Shown here in pieces: positions 25,666-37,600 of a DNA stretch of 64,000 bases. The notes under the pieces are model-generated. The model was given only the letters and a program-made list of their open reading frames with translations, was not told where the DNA came from and ran no database searches. Where the stretch lies: positions 19,993,197-20,057,196 of the forward strand of contig NC_059356.1 of assembly GCF_019703515.2 (NCBI RefSeq). The letters are read 5' to 3'. The position numbers and the translations under genes are program-made. Numbering within the stretch: position 1 is the first letter of the stretch; each line of letters begins with the position of its first letter. Source of the stretch: Myxocyprinus asiaticus. Its lineage: Eukaryota; Chordata; Actinopteri; Cypriniformes; Catostomidae.

Positions 25666-28632
25666 TCTCTGTGGTGCAAATGGAGACCCCCATTTATGAT
25701 GTACTGCTTCAGTCTGGAGCCTGTTGTCTTCTCCTGGATAATGGAGATACCTGATATTTCAGGATTCAGCAAGACCAAGACATTAAAATACTCAATCCTC
25801 AGGGCTGAGAGAAACAGACCTGCTCAGTGGGTGGTCCAAAACATGCATCTCATTCCCATGGGAACACGAAAGTAATGGAGAATATATGGGATTTTCAAAA
25901 ATGTACTATACATTATTAATAGTGTTTTCATACTGCAAAAACAATAACACACTTCACGGTACAAGCCCATGTTCATCAGAGTCGTACATCTGGACTTTAT
26001 GTTGGAGAGTTTCTGCTGGAGATACAGAACAGCGCCGGCGGTTATTACAAATGGAGCAATTTTGCAGTTACTAATGATTGTAATTTGCAGGAAGGAGATG
26101 CTGCCATGTTTTTCAGAGAGCAGCATGTGTAGGGCTAGTCGCAGTTCGCTCGACATGTATTATTGAAAAGCCCTGTATCTCTCTCGAGCATATGGTGCTG
26201 TCTGCTGCAGAAAAGTTCTCAGAGAGAGTGCTTGAAATAATGTTAGTGGTGAATTCACTAAACAGTTTTACCACTTTTGCATGTAGTATTTCAGCATAAA
26301 AACTTTAGTCTTTTACACTTACCACCCAGAATCCACTTTAAAGGAATATTCCAGGTTCAATACAAGTTAAGCTCAATCGACAGCATTTGTGGCATAATAT
26401 TGATTACCACAAAAAATATTTTGACTTGTCCCCCTTTCTTTAAAAAAAAAAAAAAAAAAAAAGCAAAAATCTGGATTATAATGAGGCACTTACAATGGAA
26501 GCGAATGGGGCCAATCCATAAACTTTAAAATATTTAATACAATATGCATGTTAACATACTTTTTGTGTGATAAAATCATATACTAACCTTTTTCTGTGTA
26601 AAGTTACAGTATAGACAATTATACAACTCTGTTGCCATGGCATCGTAACACTGTAAACCCTAAAACAACCATAAAAACTGCAGTATGAACAACTTTACAG
26701 CTCAAATAATACACATTTGAACAGAAGAATTAATGTAAGTGCTTCACATTTCTGCCTTTTTACCCTCTAAAAATTTGCCTAATTCACTTCCATTGTAAGT
26801 GTCTCACTGTAAGCTTATTTTTATTTATTTTTTAAAAGGAGGGACGAGTCGAAATAATATTTTTGTGGTGGGGATGTGCCACAGTGGTTGACTAGTCGAC
26901 TAGTTATCCAACAAACGACTAGTTGATTAGTGGGGTCGACTACTAACATTAATATTTTTAGTGGTGGTGGTTTTAATGGGGGAGACAATTTTCAAATTAT
27001 TGAGAAACACAACTTCTTTGAGAGCATTTTTGTATGATTATAGCTTGCTTTGCTTAAAAGTGAATAATTGTCAGCACAGTAAAACCATGACGTTTAATTC
27101 CTTTAAGGCTTTATGTTTTATTCATTTATGCACCGCTGCTATTTCAGCCGTCAAAGTGCGCATCAACAATACATTACGAGACAATCACTGCCAGACATTA
27201 AATCTACTGTGAGTAATGTTCCCGTATTTGTGGGATGCTTTGAAAAGATTAAAGTCTTTTCCTGATTCTGTCTGACACTGCTTAAATAGTTGCTGTAAAA
27301 AAGGTTTAAACTACTTGATGTCATGAACTATATGTGTACCCGCATCTTTATCTTGCAGTTTTGCGCTTTTGAAAGCGCAGCAAGGATCGCCCTGAAGTGC
27401 CCCGGTTACATTGAAGCGCATCATTCTGCATTCAGGAAGTGCATAAGCGGTTTTTTGCCGCTCTATATTGGAGTCTTTCTTTTTTCTTCCTTCTCTTACT
27501 TTGATGTTTTGTTATTTATCTTTTTGTTGGATATCCGTTAGTTACCATGTTGAGGTGCTGCGCTTAGCATCCGTATATCCATTTGAAACGTGTCTGAGTT
27601 CACGTGAACAAAATGGAGCCTAATGATACATTATTATCCTTAACACCGACTAGTCGTTCAAACAACCGACTGACTAGTCGATTATGAAAATTGGTAGTTT
27701 TGCTCATCCCTAGTAATCAACAGTATGCCACAAATGCTGTCGATTGAGTTTAAAGGGATAGTTCACCCAAAAATGAAAATTCTCTCATCATTTACTCACC
27801 CTCATGCAATCCCAGATGTGTATGACTTTCTGTCTTCTGCAGAACACAAACAAAGATTTTTTCAGAAGAATATTTCAGCTCTGTAGGTCCTCATAATGCA
27901 AGTGAATGGTGATCAGACATTTGTAGCTCCAAAAATCCCATAAAGTAAACAAAAGTAATCCATATGACTCCCGTGGTTACATCCATATTTTCAAAAGTGA
28001 TATGATAAGTGTGGGTGAGAAACAGAACAATATTGAAGTTATTTTTTTGCTTGAAATTCTTCTCCCTGCCCAGCAAGGGGTGGTATGCATGAAGAATGTA
28101 ACTCACCATAAACACAAGAAGAAGAATGTAAAAGTGATCTGTTTTTCACCCACACCTATCATATTGCTACTGAAGATATACATTTAACCACTGGTGTCTT
28201 ATGGATTACTTTTATGCTGACTTGTACGATTTTTATTTATTTATTTATTTATTTATTATTATTTTTAGCTTCAAAACTTTGGCACCCATTCACTTGCATT
28301 GTATGGACCAAAAGAGCTAAACATTCTTCTAAAAGTCTTCACTTGAGTTCAGCAGATGAAAGAAAGTCATACACATCTGTTATGGCATAAGGGTAAGTAA
28401 ATAATGAGAGAATTTTCATTTTTGGGTGAACTATCCCTTTAACTTGTATTGAATGTGGAATATTTTTAATTTTTATTTTAAGCAGGTGCTAAATGCGCTG
28501 ACATAGAACTTGTCAAGTCACTGACATTCTTTTCAGCACAAACATGTCTCCTTTCTATGTAAATTATGCAGACATGTGTGCAAATAAACATCTTTGCCAG
28601 GGGTCGAAATTAGTTCATAGTGAACACCTGTT

Positions 28633-28663
<31 letters not shown>

Positions 28664-31600
28664 TTTACACCGATCAGCCACAACATTAAAACCACCTGCC
28701 TAATATTGTGTAGGTCCCCCTTGTACTGCCAAAACAGCACCAAACCGCATCTCAGAATAGCATTCTGAGATTATATTCTTCTCACCACAATTGTACAGAG
28801 CGGTTATCTGAGTTACCGTAGACCAGCCCATCTGGCACCAACAATCATGCCACGGTCCAAATCACTGAGATCAAATTTTTCCCCCATTCTGATGGTTGAT
28901 GTGAACATTAACTGAAGCTCCTGACCCGTATCTGCATGATTTTATGCACTGCACTGCAGCCACACAATTGGCTGATTAGATAATCGCATGGATGATTGTT
29001 GGTGCCAGACAGGCTGGTTTGAGTATTTCTGTAACTGCTGATCTCCTGGGATTTTCAAACACAACAGTCTAGGGTTTACACAGAATGGTGTGAAAAACAA
29101 AAAACATCCAGCGAGTGGCAGTTCTGTGAATTGAAACACCTTGTTGATGAGAGAGGTCAACAGAGAATGGCCAGATTGGTTCGAACTGACAAAGTCTACG
29201 GTAACTCAGATAACCGCTCTGTTCAGTTGTGATGAGAGGAATGTCATATCAGAATGCTGTTCTAAGATGCGGTGTTGGGACTGTTCTGGCAGCACGAGGG
29301 GGACCTACACAATATTAGTCAGGTAGTTTTAATATTGTGGCTGATCAGTGTATTTTGTATCCAGCAGTGATGGGGCGGTTTATGCATGTGTATGTTCTTT
29401 CATGCGGTGTGTTTAATAGCGGGCTATGTTTATGTCCTTGTTTAAGTCTCGTGCATGCTGTGCAGTGATTGTGGGTTTAATACACTGTCTCTCTGTCTCT
29501 CTGCAGGATTATGTTCAGGCATTGACTGGTGTGTGTTATGATGGTCTGGAGGGACTGATCTACCTGGTGCTGTTCTCCTTCATCACAGCCCTCATGTTCA
29601 CCTCTGTGGTCTGCAGTGTGCCACACACGTGGCACGCCAAAAGGTGAGGCACTCGGTGAACAAAAGTTGAAACAGTGCATTCCTATGGATCATTCACACT
29701 GAGGATGAAATTTGTCCAACAACAAAGCATTTTTTTCATCCTTTAGATTTTTTATTATTATTATTTTTATTTATTATTAGTATTTTATTGGTGCAGACAT
29801 TTTCCAAAATTTGGCTTTCACAAGTGTAGCAAAAAGAAGTGCACATACAGTACATCACTAGAACCACGTAAAAACAAAAGCTCACTGACTAATGAAATAT
29901 GAGCCTACTTAGCACCATTTTTAAAAGCAGTTGTACTGTTACTAACAGTACACCTCGTAGTGTCATTATACCATATATTTCTAGATAACACTTCATTAAC
30001 GTGAGTGAAAGTTGTGTTATCAGTTGGCTTGTATTTTGTATTAAAGTGAATTTAACAGTCTTGTTGATGTCATAAAGCTCATTGTTCTTTTCCCGTACAA
30101 GTTAGTTTTCATAGTTATGACGCATTCATTTAATGGAACATCCTTATTTTTATAGTTAGTACACCCAGGAGGATTAAACTAAAAGATAAAACAATAGTGG
30201 AAAAGGTTTCATTTTTACAAAGTCTGTTTGTGTGTGTTTGTGAGCATAGATATGGACTCTAAGGTTGGTCACCTCATCCGTAATAAACACTCCCATCGCA
30301 CTCATCGGTCAAACGCTAAACGGAAACAGCTGCCGCTCTCTGCCTCTTCCTCCCCCTTGTTCCTTCCTTCCAAACTCTCTGTGTGGGAATCACATCTTCC
30401 ACCATAATTACATAAACTGTAATAATTTCCCAGCCCAAACCCATGTGACCGCTCGGCCAGGTTCGTATCAGGCAAGCAGGATTAGGCTGGAGAGAGAGAC
30501 AGCGGACAAAGATGCCTTGCTGTGCCACTAGCTTAAGCATATTTTATAATTAACATACTCAAAGGTGATAGTGTTCTATCCATCTGTGTCTCATGATACA
30601 CAGCTATTCACTCTACCTCTTCATTATAGATAATTAGCAGCTTCTGAATGTGAGTTTAGGCAAGCTGTGGCAGACAGTGCAGGTTGGAGGTAGACACTTA
30701 TTTTGTGACATTTCGATGAATGGACTTCAAGCCAAGGATTTTTTGTTGTTATATTTCGATGTTAAAGTTGACAGGAAATAAAAAATAACCTTATTTACTT
30801 TAAAACTGCTTCTGGTTTTAATGTGAACGATTTATCGGTGCATGTTATCTCAAAGAAAAAAAAGCTATCATGAAAACCCTGGACAAATAGTGACTATTCC
30901 AGACCTGGAATAGTCTTGAAAATGAATAGAATCCTAAAAGTCATGGTAAATCACAGAAATTTCTATAGTGAATATACCTTTCTCTGGCCCACTTTATATT
31001 AGGTGTCTTTAACTACTATGTTCTTAAGCATTTGATACAATGTACTGATTATGTACATACACTCACTGGCCACTTTATTAGGTTCACCTGTACATCTACT
31101 TGCTCATGCGATTATCTAATCAGCCAATCGTGTGGCAGCAGTGTAATGTATAAAATCATGCAGATACAGGTCAGGAGCTTCAGTTAATGTTCACATCAAC
31201 CATCAGAATGGGGAAAAAATGTGATCTCAGTGATTTGGACCATGGCATGATCGTTGGTGCCAGATGGGCTGGTTTGAGTATTTCTGTAACTGCTGATCTA
31301 CTGGGATTTTCACACACAACAGTCTCTAGAGTTTACTCAGAATGGTGTGAAAAACAAAAAACATCCAGTGAGCAGAAGTTCTGTGGGCAAAAATGGCTTG
31401 TTAATGACAAAGGTCAGAGGAGAATGGCCAGACTGGCCTAAGCTGACAGGAAGGTGACAGTAAACCAAATAACCTGGGTACCACTACTGTCAGCTAAGAA
31501 CAGGAAACTGAGGCTCCAGTGGGCACAGGCTTACCAAAACTGGACAGTAGACAATTGGAAAAACATTGTTTGGTCTGACAAATCTGGATTTCCACTGAGG

Positions 31601-34600
31601 CCCACCGCAGCCTCAGTTTTCTATTCTTGGCTGACAGAAGTGGAACCCGACGTGGTCTTCCGCTGTTGTAGCCCATCTGCTTCAAGGTTTGACGTGTTGT
31701 GCATTCTGAGATGCTATTCTGCTCACTACATTTATACAGAGGTGTTATCTGAGTTACCGTAGCCTTTCTGTCAGATCGAACCAGTTCTCCGTTGAACAAG
31801 CCATCAACAAAGTCGTTCTCTCTCATCAACAAACCGTTTCCATCCACAGAACTGCCGCTCTCTGGATGTTTTTTTTTGTTTTTGGAACCATTCTGAGTAA
31901 ACTCTGGAGACTATTGTGTGTGAAAATCCCAGAAGGTCAGCAATTGCAGAAATACTCAAACCAGCCCATCTGGCACCAACAATCATGCCACAGTCTTAAT
32001 CACTGAGATCACATTTTTCCCCACTCTGATGGTTGATGTGATGATTTTATGCACTGCACTGCTGCCACACGATTGGCTGATTAGATAATCACATGAATAA
32101 GTAGATGTACAGGTGTACCTTATAAAGTGGCCGGTGAGTGTATGTGTTGTTGCATTGTACTTACTTTTGGAGTACCTGCTAACATCTGTAGTTATACTAT
32201 TAGCCTTACACCTAAACATAATCCTAATTCAACCCTTACCCTAAACCCTGAATATTGCTCTTGGTTAGTAGAGTAGAACTCTCTTGCAACTCATAGTGTT
32301 GTCCAGTTTGTGAGCAAATCAGAGCGAATCAGTTCTTTGCAGTTATTTGGTCAAAATGGTTCACAAAATGGTCTGAGTGAGTCATTAGCAAATCAGTCTG
32401 AATCAAAATTATTTTTAAAAACTGGTTTCCAGAAATCACAAATGTCTGAAAAGTTATGGAAATTCCTTGGTCGAAAAGAGTGGGAACCTGTCTTTATCAA
32501 AATGTAATGATTTGTTCTGCCTCTAAAATCAGAATCCTTTTCTGCTGACATAACGAACATCTTTTATTTTTCTCCAACCACCTCTCATATAGAGACCACT
32601 TTTCACTGTCCAATTAATTCTCGATGGGTAAAATCAAGTCCCGTCCTACATATTCTTTTTCTCATAAAATATATTTTCTCTCAGAAGTCCGTCACGTTAT
32701 GGGTTGTGAATGTTGTTTCATATTGCATTGAAAATGTAAAATATGCGCTAACAATTTTTCTCCTGAACTTTTCACTTTGAGCCAAATGCCAATTTTTCAC
32801 CATACAAACATAAAAAAATATCTTGCTTAAAAAGGATAGTTCACCCAAGAATTAAAATTCTCATCATTTACTCACCCTCATGCCATCCCAGTTGTGTATG
32901 ACTTTCTTTCTTATGCAGAACACAAACAAAAATTATTAGAAGAATATTTCAGCTCTATAGGTCCATACAATGCAAGTGAATGGTGGCCAGAACTTTGAAG
33001 CTCCAAAAAGGATATAAAGGCAGCACAAAAGTTATCCATATGACTCCAGTGGTTAAATCTTTGTCTTCCAAAGCGATGTGATAGGTGTGGGTGAGAAACA
33101 GACCAATAGTTAAGTCTTTTATTTTATTTTTTTAATTTTTTTTTTTTAATTTTTTTTTTTTTTTACAATAAAACTCCAATTTCACATCCACATTCTTTTT
33201 TTGTTTTTGTCAATTCACATTCTTCGTGCATATCGCCATCTGCTGGGCATGGAGGAGAATTTATAACAAAAAAGTATTTAAATATTGATCTGTTTCTCAC
33301 CCACACTTATCATATTGCTTCAGAAGACATGGATCTAACCATTGGAGTTGTATGGATTACTTTTATGCTGCCTTTATGTACTTTTTGGAGCTTCAAAATT
33401 CTGGCCACCATTCACTTGCATTTTATGGCCCTGAAATATAGAGCTAAAATATTCTTCTAAAAATTTTCATTTGTGAGGGTGTAAAAGATTATTGAATTTT
33501 CATTTTTGGGTGAACTATCACTTTAATCATAGATCCCACCCCCAGCTCGATGGATGGTTTTAGTGATTTGTTAAAATGCTACATCAATAGCAAAGTTATT
33601 GAGGCAGGCCTTTGTTTGGTTCCAAGCTCACCTTAAATGGTTATAATGTCTGCTTCTAAATGGGGTTAAAGCAGAATAAACTGCTCTCTTGTTCCCTGTG
33701 GCTGAAACAAATCAGTAAAAAAAAAAAAAAAAAAAAAAAACATGGCAAACGGATGCCTGTGGCCTAATGTGTTCTGCCTGTTTCTCATCTGTAACAAAGC
33801 AGAGAGCGCCCTCTGCTGCACATAATCGGCACATTTGTTTTTGTTGCCCATAATAACAAGTTACAGCATTCGCGCTGTGTGCATAAGAACCCTGGAATAT
33901 TTTTTCCCCCCTGATACTTTCTAGTGTTTGTCTTTCTCAGTCTCCAGTCCACTACTTTTATTTTACTTGGCATTGGACTCGCAAAGCAGAATCGCCATAG
34001 TGGAAACCAAAACTGTTCTCAGAACAGGGTCAATTAAAGCAGTTTATAACTTCACTTTGGGGTTTAGGTTCCATTAAATGTAAATTAATTACCATTTGGA
34101 TATACATTTGATCCCCCTCCATGTAAATTAGATTTCACAATGATGACATTTAAAATAATTCTTAGTGGCCAACTCCTTATGCTTTCTCTGTTTATCTAAA
34201 GACGCTGGATTGATCAGAACATTCTCTTCTCTGAGGTTTTATCTTAACTCTCAACATTTGTCAAACCGGGACATTTGCCTGCACCAAGTTTAAAAAAGTC
34301 AATAACTTCTCTTATCACCCGTGTCCCCTCTGAATTTTGCCATTGCTTTTCAGCTAATTGCAGTGTCATTCTAACATTGCTCACTGGCAATTTTGTTCCA
34401 GTTCACAACTGCACAGCAGTTCCCACAGCGATCACGATTCACACATTCAGAGAGGCGATTCAAAAACAGTTCACAAGATGCATGACATTTCGGTGTCTGA
34501 AAAGATGAAATGCCAGGAATATTCCCAACATCTTACAACTGATGTAGGAAAGGATGTAGGTTCAGATCTGGCCATGAACTCTCACCATTGTGCCTTTGAG

Positions 34601-37600
34601 TAATTGACTTCAACCCAGTTTAATCCAATGGGACTTTAGTGTCCCTGTAATAAGTGTATCGTTCGTTGATTTGGGATAAAAGCATCAGTTAAAGGTGAAT
34701 GTGTAATTTTTAAATACTTTCTCTATTCCAACTTAGTATACAGAGACAACTATTAGAAATTTGTAGGTTTATTTCTTTTAAAAATGTGAACAATATTGCT
34801 CTGAGGGGCTTTCAAAACATTGATCTGTTTGTTTGAGTGTTCTAACCAGCCTGACACGGCAACATTGACTCCATTGACCAATAGTGTACGTTTTTGGGCT
34901 TGGACTGTCTGTTTGTGCCCAATGGCGGATGGGGAAAGTGGTCAGTAAAAGTATTTGAAAATGATCATTGTTTTTGCAGTTCTTTTTGGTCATGCTAGTG
35001 GTGCAGATATTACACACTTCACCTTTGAATAATTTAAGGGGTGTTAATACTGACAGTGATTTGCAGCATTGAAGTCACTGAGGGTCAATTGTTTTCAATT
35101 AGAGTTGATTAGGAGACATAAGTGACAGAGAAAAGCTCAACTTAATGCAAATATTGTGACGACTACCAATTGGGAGTGCAGACAGTGGAGTTCAGTTGCC
35201 TCTTGATAGAGTTGGATATGGCAGTGGAGTAGGAATGGCGACCAGCAGTCCAGCAACTGGACGACCTCCATCTGTTTAATCACTGTCAGTGTGAACGCAC
35301 CTTTATTTACTCTTGTATGGTTATTTTGTGTGTGTTTCATGCAGGCCTGAAGACGACAGTGAGGAAGTGTCCCTGGCTCATGGAGGTAGACAGAATCATG
35401 ATAACCTGTACCGAGTGCACATGCCCAGTCTCTACAGCTGCGGCAGCAGCTACGGCAGTGAGACCAGCATCCCTGCAGGAGCACACACTGTCAGCAACGC
35501 TCCAGTTACTGAGTACATGTGAGTTTTACACACACCACACCATCAACAACCAATGCACAAGTCACTATCCACAGCTTCTATGCAGGATGATCCATGGTAT
35601 ATTTTGTAGAGATAGACGGATTAGCAGTTTGACATAGCTCAAAACTAAAATAAAAATAGATTTGCCTCCATATAGATCACAAAGCAATGTTGCATAAATA
35701 ATTATGGCATAAAAACAATGTGATAAGAATAAAATAATAATTAGTAGTAGTAGTAGTTGTAGTATTAGTATGATTATATGTATGCAAAGTTGTTTTGTTA
35801 TCTTAACGGTGGCAAATGTATTTCTTTATAATTATTTTTAATAATTTTATTATTATTGTTGTTGTTGTTATAAAGTTGTTTTCTCATCAAAATGGTATGC
35901 CAATTTTTTATTATAATATTTATTTTAATTGTATATTTAATATTAATATGAAACAATTATTTCAAAATTTGCATTATTATTGATATGATATTTGTAGTGC
36001 ATATTGTTTTTATTGTTGTAGTCAAAAATAAAGCAACAATTAAAAATTGGTACTGCATATTTTTAACATTTAAACAAAAATACTTGTCATCTGTATCAGT
36101 TGTAAAATAAATAAATAAATAAATAAACAATCTTAATAATAAGATCAGTTGAACTCTAGTATTTTGAAACTTAAACCTCCCCACACAAGCTGATCACCTC
36201 CCTGCCTGTATTTCTCTCTCCTACACCACATCTGGTGCACATGAGCAGCACTGAATATTGTCAGTGTGTTAGAGGTCTTGTGGATGTTTTCAGCAGCTAG
36301 GCTCTGACATATGCACCATTTGTGCAGTGTGTATGATGGAGGATGAAGGCTCCTCTGAGAAGAGTCAAACCCTATTGGAGTAAAACAGCTGCATCTCTCC
36401 AGCTGTGGCTCTCTGGGAGACTGTTGGGAGTGCACAAAGGAAACAGCCTGCTGGGGATGGAGTGATGAGGGAATAAGGTGTAGCAGGGACTCAGCTATGG
36501 TGGATGTTTGTTTTGAAGGAACTGGGTATCTTTCAAATGATTAGAATTGGTAACACTTTCTGTTAAGTCCATGTGTATGCATTGTAAACGTATTATAAAT
36601 GCATTATAATGTGTCATAGTACGCCTTATAATATGTTATAATTTCTCATAAATAATTGTAACCACAATTCTAATACATTATAATACTTGATTTTATACTT
36701 TAGAGTGTAATGCATGATAACAATCACCATTGAATTTTATCTGCAGAGGTTATACATGGTTATATATTATAAGGTGTGTCATTATAAATTATGAATGCAG
36801 TATAATGCATTTATTATGCCTTTTACCACACATTCTATATATGGGCTTTATAGAAAGTGTTACCAAATATTTTATTTCCCACATTATTTTAGACTTCCTA
36901 AATAGAACTTTATTTAATGAAAAAATAGGTTGCAGTTACAGGATTAGAGTAAAAACTTTACGTTATGTGAACCAGTTTATACTATATATAGGCCTACTGC
37001 AAGTAATGTGTTGTTACATCGTAATTATAGCATATTAGCATTATTATAACTTAGGCACAATGTAATAATGACCAGTGTTGTGGGAAAGGCATTATATGTA
37101 ATGCACGTTAGGTAATGAGCTAAAAAGTAATATCAGGGTTCCCACGGTCATGGAAGACCTGGAAACATCAGGGAATTTTAAAACTGGGAAAAGTCATGGA
37201 AATGTCTATAGTGAATATTTAGAAAAAGAAAAAAAAAATTATATATATATATATATATAATTTTGCTCTGCTCTAAAATATTTAATAAGTGAAATATTCA
37301 CTATCTTGTGTAGAGTAAAACTTGCTTGCAAGCTATTGTGATGTTCAAATTGTGAGCAGATTGTTTGGTCAGTTGGGCAAGTTGGTCAAAACACATCACA
37401 AATCAGTATAAAAGATTAATTAGCAAATCCGTCTGAATCAAAATTATTTTTAAAATTCCTTATCCAGTAGTCATGAACAACTGGAAAAGGCATGGAATTT
37501 CACTGATCAAAAAGGGTGGGAATTCTGTAATATATTTCTTTATGTATTTAAACCATAATACCGGAGTTACTTTTAATAAGGAACGCATTGCTTTTCTATT

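Larger units (their letters stand above)
26342..28465. mobile_element. TTAA-flanked element (AGGAATATTCC family) hosting two insertions
   Basis: TTAA flanks the outer ends (26338-26341 and 28466-28469). The left arm aggaatattccaggttcaat, gctcaatcgacagcatttgt is mirrored on the right by gcatttgtggcat inverse at about 27725-27748 and cttgtattgaatgtggaata at 28443-28462. The right arm is cut by two other elements (26869-27712 and 27754-28438). A second copy of the family begins at 39591. No coding capacity. Confidence 0.75.
25403..29506 (+). other. Intron 8 of the visible gene
   Basis: A (TTTA)n tract lies at about 25634-25668. The intron then contains the nested transposon block 26342-28465 and the Tc1-related composite 28666-29352, which together fill more than half of it. 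The 25670-26340 part is unrecognised. The acceptor ctgcag ends at 29506. Confidence 0.6.
29644..35344 (+). other. Intron 9 of the visible gene (5.7 kb)
   Basis: It holds a broken copy of the ggttcccac repeat (pieces near 30866-30975 and 32295-32493), split by a spacer repeat and by the Tc1 fold-back 31060-32140; a TTAA MITE (32831-33522); an A run (about 33716-33740); and a second AGGTGAA-family MITE (34693-35024). The parts 29700-30860 and 33740-34680 are unrecognised. Confidence 0.55.

Noticed and set aside
25634..25668. Regular TTTA spacing that might suggest an array
   Set aside because: It is a simple tetranucleotide microsatellite without spacers.
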